Below, piece after piece: positions 57,965 through 64,000 of a DNA stretch of 64,000 nucleotides. Made by a program: the position numbers and the translations under genes. Under the pieces are notes generated by a model that worked only from the letters and a program-made list of their open reading frames with translations, was not told the origin of the DNA and made no database searches. The first letter of the stretch is position 1; every line of letters starts with the position of its first letter. Source of the stretch: Cyrtodaria siliqua. Lineage: Eukaryota > Mollusca > Bivalvia > Adapedonta > Hiatellidae. The DNA is taken from positions 289,366 to 353,365 of the forward strand of contig JAWPHD010001141.1 in assembly GCA_037043455.1 (NCBI GenBank), given 5' to 3'.

Positions 57965-59215
57965 TATCTACGATTCGGATACACATCTGCGGGTGGATAC
58001 TACATAGTCCTGTAAACTCTTAAATAATTCGGCGTTTAATTGATGAGAAAGTTCCGAAGAACCAAAAAGGAGATTGTGCTGAGACCGTGGACATGGTAAG
58101 TTTGATAGGTGTGTTTCTGGCGTGCCATATGTACATAGAGGACTGCCTATTATTGATTTCTTAAACATATGTTCATTAAGCGAGCTGCATTCTAATCTAA
58201 GTCGTATACTTTTCTGTCTCCAGTGTGAACATGAAATGATGGTTTGGCTCTGACCTTAAGACGGGCTTTAAAGCTGATTAATGTTTCACAGTCCCTTTTA
58301 AGCTTTGGGTCAATTCGTTCCAGTCACGGATAACATAAGGTACGAATGAGTCTCTATAGAGACTCGTTCGTGCGTGCACGTATCCTGACTATTTCTTAAA
58401 TTGTAAGTTGAACGATCATTGACGTCAAGGGGAACACTTCTGAAAGGAAGTTGGGGTAAGCTTATTTTTCATTTTGTAAAATACGATAAGTTTCGGTTTT
58501 TACGTCGATTAGCAAGAGTTTCCCATTTTGTTTCGTCATACAATTGAACCATACTACACAGTTTTGTCGCGCCTTTAACGATTCGTGCAGCTTCGATTTG
58601 AATGGCTTCAATGGAATTACTTTGTCCTTGAGTGCAGTTGCACCAGGCAACATCACCATATTGTAATAACGGTCTTATGAAGGAAATGTAGTTTTGCGAT
58701 TAAGAATGAATTTCAGACTTCGAAGAATACCAATACTTTCGGTTAGTGATAGATGCAATATGATCTTGCCATTTGCCGTTGTTGGATATTGTTACGCCCA
58801 AGTGCCATCCTGTTTATTAACATTGTTCATGAGTAAGGTAGGATGTGCTGGACGGGTAATTTTCCTAGAAATTGTGAGAGATTATGTTTTGGAAGGGTTA
58901 AAATCCACCAACCATTGCTTTGACCAGGAATTGATTTTATCTAGGTCAGAGTTTAAGGTGTTTGCTGCTACAGTTGGGTTATCAACAATCAAGTATAAAC
59001 TGGTGTCATCAGCAAATAGCCTTATGTTGGAGTCGGTTTCAGTAACAATATCGTTGATGGTATCGGACCTAAAATAGAACCTTGTGGAACACCGGCTGTG
59101 GTTTTATTCCAATTTGATGTGACATTGTTAAGAACGACGCATTGCGGTCTATTAGATAAGTATGAAAAAACAAAAATCAAGGAGCTTTAAAGTTACGCCG
59201 GTGCTTTAAGTTTGA
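57965..59215 (-). pseudogene. LINE (jockey/CR1-like) reverse transcriptase, 3' half, decayed
   Basis: Read on the minus strand, it gives YLSNRPQCVVLNN and AGVPQGSILGP (59065-59096), then after a small deletion NDIVTETDSNIRLFADDTSL (about 59000-59055), INSWSKQWLVDFNPSKT, IQIEAARIVKGATKLCSM (about 58540-58600), YRDSFVPYVIRDWNELTQSL and a C-terminal block with LLFGSSELSHQLNAELFKSL (about 57985-58050). These are the palm motifs including FADD, followed by thumb and tail of a non-LTR reverse transcriptase. A block typical after SILGP (a LLFLIY-like stretch) is missing, and several stops and frame changes occur. The 5' half continues right of the tandem array at 60795. Confidence 0.82.
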
Positions 59216-60788
59216 ACAGTAGGCCTTCAAGCCATACAACAGTAGGCCTTCATGCCATACAGCAGTAAGCCTTCATGCCATACAACAGTAGGCCTTCAAG
59301 TCATACACAATAGGCCTTTATGCCATACAACAGTAGGCCTTCAATCCATACAACAGTAGGCTACAACAGTAGGCCTTCAAGCCATACAACAGTAGGCTAC
59401 AACAGTAGGCCTTCAAGCCATACAACAGTAGGCCTTGATACCATACAACAGAAGGCCCTCATGCCATACAATAGTAGGCCTTCATTCCATACAACAGTAG
59501 ACCTTCAAGCCATACAACAGTAGGCCTTCATGCCATACAACAGTAGGCCTTCAAGCCATACAACAGTAGGCCTTGATGTCATACAACTGCAGGCCTTCAA
59601 GTCATACAACCAGAGGCCTTCATGCTATACAGCAGTAGGCCTTCATGCCATACTCCACTAGGCCTTCATGCCATACAACAGTTGGCCTTCAAGCCATACA
59701 ACAGTTGGCCTTCATGCCATACGACAGTGGGCCTTCATGCCATACGACAGTGGGCCTTCAAGCCATACAACAGTCGGCCTTCATGCCATACAACAGTAGG
59801 CCTTCATGCCATACAACAGTCGGCCTTATGTCATACAACAGTAGGCCTTCATGCCATACAACAGTCGGCCTTCATGCCACACAACAGTAGACCTTCATGC
59901 CATACAACAGTCGCCTTCATTGCCATACAACAGTGGGCCTTCATGCCATACAACAGTGGGCCTTCATGCCATAAACAGTGGAACTTGATGCCATACAACA
60001 GTAGGCCTTCATGCCATACAACAGTAGGCCTTCGTGCCATACAACAGTAGGCATTCACGCCATACAGCAGTAGGCTACAACAGTAGGCCTTCAAGCCATA
60101 CAACAGTAGGCTACAACAGTAGGCCTTCAAGCCATACAACAGTAGGCCTTCATGCCATGCAACAGTAGGCCTTCATGCCATGCAACAGTAGGCCTTCATG
60201 CCATACAACAGTAGGCCTTCGTGCCATACAACAGTTGACCTTCGTGCCATACAACAGTTGACCTTCGTGCCATACAACGGTAGGCCTTCGTGCCATACAA
60301 CAGTAGGCCTTCGTGCCATACAACAGTCGGCCTTCGTGCCAAATCACAGTAGGCCCTCGTGCCATACAACAGTAGGCCTTCAAGCCATACAACAGTAGGC
60401 CTTCGTGCCATACACCAGTAGGCCTTCAAACCATACAACAGTAGGCTACAACAGTAGGCCCCCAAGCCATACAGCAGTAGGCCTTCAACAGTAGGCCTTC
60501 AAGCCATACAACAGTAGGCCTTCATGCCATACAACAGTAGGCTACAGCAGTAGGCCTTCGTGCCATACAACAGTAAGCTACAACAGTAGGCCTTCAAACC
60601 ATACAACAGTAGGCTACAACAGTAAGCCTTCAAGCCATACAACAGTAGGCTACAACAGAAGACAGTAGGCTACAACAGTATGCCTTCAAGCCATACAACG
60701 GTAGGCTACAACAGTAGGCCTTCAAACCATACAACAGTAGGCCTTCAAACCATATAACAGTAGGCTACAACAGTAGGCCTTCAAGCTC
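59216..60788. repeat. 23-bp minisatellite inside the LINE reverse transcriptase
   Basis: About 65-70 units of AACAGTAGGCCTTCATGCCA plus TAC, with TTCAAG/TTCGTG variants and shorter GGCTACAACAGTAGG units. On the minus strand a unit reads VWHEGLL or YGLKAYC. The leftmost unit continues in frame into LINE coding sequence as VWLEGLLFKLKA (about 59195-59235), and the right edge adjoins the LINE frame ending CDISRA (about 60785-60810). The array therefore occupies the position of the FDRVWHxGLLxKLKA motif of the polymerase. Confidence 0.93.
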
Positions 60789-60794
60789 TGGATA

Positions 60795-61250
60795 TATCGC
60801 ATACTACTACTCTGATTTATTTTCCTTCGTCGAGAGTTTTACAGATTGCATTGTAGAGATATGTAATGCATTTTAGAGAAACTGGGATAAATCCTGGTTG
60901 GGCAGAGGTAAGTATGCCGTGTCTGGATAAAAAGTTAAATAAATACTTGAACACACATCTACCCATAGTTTTACATATACAGCTTAATAGTGAAATAGGT
61001 CGATAGTTAGAGGGGTCGGCCTTTTTGAATGTAGGAGTTACATTGGCTTGATTCCATGGGGATGGGTAGTAGGAGTTCTCCAAAGACATGTCAAAATACA
61101 TCGTGAGCGGGATTGAGAGTAGCGAGTAGGCATATAGCCAAACAATCGTTATAACTGAGAGTTCTGAAACACTTGGAAAAGTGTGAAAGAATTACCAAAA
61201 TCAGATGATATGACCATTAAATTTTGATGGTAATGGAAAGTCACCAATCT
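60795..61250 (-). pseudogene. LINE reverse transcriptase, 5' half, decayed
   Basis: Read on the minus strand from about 61090, it gives YYPSPWNQANVTPTFKKADP, SNYRPISLLSCICKTMGRCV, LTSAQPGFIPVSLKCITYLY, CKTLDEGK and, after one stop, VVCDISRA. This is the opening of the reverse-transcriptase domain (NYRPISLLS, QxGF, catalytic-Asp CDIS motif). Sequence to about 61250 may be further coding relic. The missing link to 57965-59215 is exactly the span filled by the 23-bp array. Confidence 0.85.
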
Positions 61251-61354
61251 GAGAACTATGACGTTATAGGTCTAAGTTACCGTATTTGGTATATTGATGA
61301 GCCGCCCATCACCCGAGACGGCCACTGCTTCTAAACCTGCAAACATTAATACAC

Positions 61355-61475
61355 TCATTTTAAAAGAAACACGCTCCGGCTAAACTCAGTTTAAAAGAAA
61401 CACGCTCCGGCTACACTCAGTTTAAAGGAACACGCTCCGGCTACACTCAGTTTAAAAGAAACAGGGTCCGGCTAC
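61355..61475. repeat. 31-bp tandem repeat, 4 copies
   Basis: The unit is AAAGAAACACGCTCCGGCTA then CACTCAGTTTA. Confidence 0.9.
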
Positions 61476-61514
61476 CTACATCATAACGTTATGTGCACGT
61501 ATCCTGGGTGGACT

Positions 61515-61740
61515 TATTATGGATGTCGAGAGGTATACCACTGGTTTTACCCAGAAAAAAGTGGTTGGTCTGCCTCCACCACGAACCACGACCGTCATAT
61601 ATAGCCCAAACTATGCTGAACATGACGTATAACGCCATTCAACCAACCGACCGACCAACCGACCGACCAATCGACCAACCAACCGACCAGCCGACCAACC
61701 AACCGACCAACCAAACGACCGACCAACCGACCAACTTTCT
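61515..61740 (+). mobile_element. tRNA-SINE body, third copy, with expanded CCAACCGA tail
   Basis: Body words GGATGTCGAGAGGTATACCA, GGTTTTACCCAGAAAAAAGT and GGTCTGCCTCCACCACGAAC match 11441-11640. The tail after ATAACGCCATTCAACCAACC is an expanded (CCAACCGA)n microsatellite to about 61735. Confidence 0.85.
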
Positions 61741-62084
61741 ATCAAGTGTTTCGTCCTCGTCCGATATTCAAGATGGCCATCCCAGGAAATATAATTTTAC
61801 AGACGATATTTAGAGAAATGTCTACAAATTTGCTATATCTAAAACCTGATTGCTTAATTCAAATGAAACTTCACTGGATGTGCAGTTGTCTAGTTGTTTA
61901 GTTAAACTAGATATTTGTCATTACGCCGCTCATCAAAAATGCTAGTCTTTTACAAACGGATAATTCCTTTATTGCAAATAAAAGCAAGCTGTTCTCTGAA
62001 ATGGACCTTTATTAAGTTTTTTATATTTGAGTATAGCATTCAACATGCTCTGTAATGACTATATAGTGTATAACCCTCTTGGGG
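61741..62084. other. Non-coding stretch
   Basis: No recognisable feature before the degenerate edge of the 50-bp array. Confidence 0.45.
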
Positions 62085-64000
62085 ATCTTCTTACGCGTAT
62101 CATTCTATTTGGGAGGCCCATTTTGGAGATCTTTTTACGCGTATATGATCAGCGTGTGAATGGATATTATTATGCGTATATGTTATCTGGGATGCCATCT
62201 TGAGGATCTTCTTATGATCTCTTATGCGTGTGTGGCCGGTAGAGTGTATTTAGTCCCTCTTGTGGACCATCTTATGCGTGTGTGGCCGGTAGAGTGTATT
62301 TAGTCACTCTTGTGGACCATCTATGCGTGAGTGGCCGGTAGAGTGTATTTGGTTCCTCTTGTGGACCATCTGTGCGTGTGTGGCTAGTAGAGTGTATTTA
62401 GTCACTCTTGTGGACCCCTCTTATGCGTGTGTGGCCGGTAGAGTGTATTTAGTCACTCTTGTGGACCATCTATGCGTGAGTGGCCGGTAGAGTGTATTTG
62501 GTTCCTCTTGTGGACCATCTGTGCGTGTGTGGCTAGTAGTGTGTATTTAGTCACTCTTGTGGACCCCTCTTATGCGTGAGTGGCCGATAGGGTGTATTTA
62601 TTCCCTCTTGTGGACCCTCTTATGCGTGTGTGACCGGTAGAGTGTATTTAGTCCCTCTTGTGGACCATCTTATGCGTGTGTGGCCGGTAGAGTGTATTTA
62701 ATCCCACTTGTGGACCATCTTATGCGTGTGTGGCCGGCAGAGTGTATTTAGTCCCTCTTGCGGACCATCTTATGCGTGTGTGGCTAGTAGAGTGTATTTA
62801 GCCCCTCTTGTGGACCATCTTATGCGTGTGTGGTTAGTAGAGTGTATTTAGTCCCTCTTGTGGACCATCTTATGCGTGTGTGGTTATAGAGTGTATTTAG
62901 TCCCTCTTGTGGACCATCTTATGCGAGCGTGGCTAGTAGAGTTTATTAAGTCCCTCTTGTGGGCCATCTTATGCGAGTGTGGCTAATATAGTGTATTTAG
63001 TCCCTCTTGTGGACCATCTTATGCGTGTGTAGCCGGTAGAGTGTATTTAGTCCCTCTTGCGGACCATCTTATGCGTGTGTGGCCGGCAGAGTGTATTTAG
63101 TCCCTCTTGTTGACCATCTTATGCGTGTGTGGCCGGCAGAGTGTATTTAGTCCCTCTTGTTGACCATCTTATGCGTGTGTGGCCGGTAGAGTGTATTTAG
63201 TCCCTCTTGCGGACCATCTTATGCGTGTGTGGCCGGCAGAGTGTATTTAGTCCCTCTTGTTGACCATCTTATGCGTGTGTGGCCGGCAGAGTGTATTTAG
63301 TCCCTCTTGTTGACCATCTTATGCGTGTGTGGCCGGCAGAGTGTATTTAGTCCCTCTTGCGGACCATCTTATGCGTGTGTGGCCGGCAGAGTGTATTTAG
63401 TCCCTCTTGTTGACCATCTTATGCGTGTGTGGCCAGCAGAGTGTATTTAGTCCCTCTTGTGGACCATCTTATGCGTGTGTGGCCGGCAGAGTGTATTTAG
63501 TCCCTCTTGTTGACCATCTTATGCGTGTGTGGCCGGCAGAGTGTATTTAGTCCCTCTTATTGACCATCTTATGCGTGTGTGGCCGGCAGAGTGTATTTAG
63601 TCCATCTTGTTGACCATCTTATGCGTGTGTGGCCGGCAGAGTGTATTTAGTCCCTCTTGTTGACCATCTTATGCGTGTGTGGCCGGCAGAGTGTATTTAG
63701 TCCCTCTTGTTGACCATCTTATGCGTGTGTGGCCGGTAGAGTGTATTTAGTCCCTCTTGTGGACCATCTTATGCGTGTGTGGCCGGCAGAGTGTATTTAG
63801 TCCCTCTTGTTGACCATCTTATGCGTGTGTGGCCGGTAGAGTGTATTTAGTCCCTCTTGCGGACCATCTTATGCGTGTGTGGCCGGCAGAGTGTATTTAG
63901 TCCCTCTTGTTGACCATCTTATGCGTGTGTGGCCGCAGAGTGTATTTAGTCCCACTTGTTGACCATCTTATGCGTGTGTGGCCGGTAGAGTGTATTTAGT
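62085..64000. repeat. 50-bp minisatellite, at least 36 copies, runs off the window
   Basis: The unit includes TATGCGTGTGTGGCCGGTAG, AGTGTATTTAGTCCCTCTTG and TGGACCATCT. 62085-62200 is degenerate. The left part varies (TGCGTGAGTGG, GGCTAGTAG), with a two-to-three-unit block duplicated (about 62300-62420 against 62450-62570). Right of about 63050 a GGCCGGCAG / TTGTTGACC subtype dominates. The array is still running at 64000. Confidence 0.96.

Noticed and set aside
59320..60465. Open frames on both strands in the 23-bp array
   Set aside because: Repeat artefacts, although the minus-strand peptide was useful in showing that the unit derives from the LINE reverse transcriptase.

Overview
The window looks like animal nuclear DNA, most probably from a bivalve mollusc. 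It is AT-rich and intron-dominated, with GT-AG splice junctions. It carries dispersed elements that I associate with bivalve genomes: a tRNA-derived SINE with a CAAA-type tail, elements opening near TTTTAGCTC and closing near GGCCTCTTGTT, elements bounded by TGCCCCCGAA, and Penelope-type and jockey/CR1-like reverse transcriptases. No bacterial gene organisation is present. Almost all long open frames are translations of tandem repeats, not genes.

One host gene is recognisable, on the + strand. Three constant internal exons (10250-10298, 10921-11006, 15695-15817) keep one reading frame across matched splice phases and encode the C-terminal part of a RUN-domain protein, most like RUNDC1. They are followed by three separate candidate terminal exons (20149-20281, 32110-32251, 42129-42264). 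Each has its own acceptor, the same phase, the same protein ending (HHLxSWxL) and its own stop. The 5' part of the gene lies to the left of the window. Decayed partial copies of the terminal exon follow the third one (42298-42798).

About a third of the window is minisatellite. Main arrays are: 45 bp (6084-10233), 18 bp (10379-10648), 21 bp (11007-11440), 25 bp (12356-14590), 17 bp (16592-17430), 39 bp (18381-20103), 77 bp (23862-24778), 60 bp (37640-38490), 18 bp (39048-40338), 37 bp (40451-40746), 60/54 bp (40991-41667), 30 bp (45895-47640), about 33 bp (49805-50900), 47 bp (54165-55920), 33 bp (56493-56852), 23 bp (59216-60788) and 50 bp (62180 to the window end). Several arrays look like local expansions of sequence that already had another role: the 21-bp array starts as the splice donor of an exon, the 23-bp array sits inside and reads into a LINE reverse-transcriptase frame, and the 33-bp array lies inside a SINE-like element.

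Mobile elements include a broken mariner-like transposon inserted cleanly at a TA in the 30-bp array (46085-47372), a second TA-flanked mariner-type deletion derivative (33805-34598), a decayed Penelope-like reverse transcriptase (52440-53530, minus), a LINE split by the 23-bp array (57965-61250, minus), three MITE copies of one family, TTAA-ended MITEs, foldback elements and several SINE copies. Right of about 42.8 kb I recognise no host gene.
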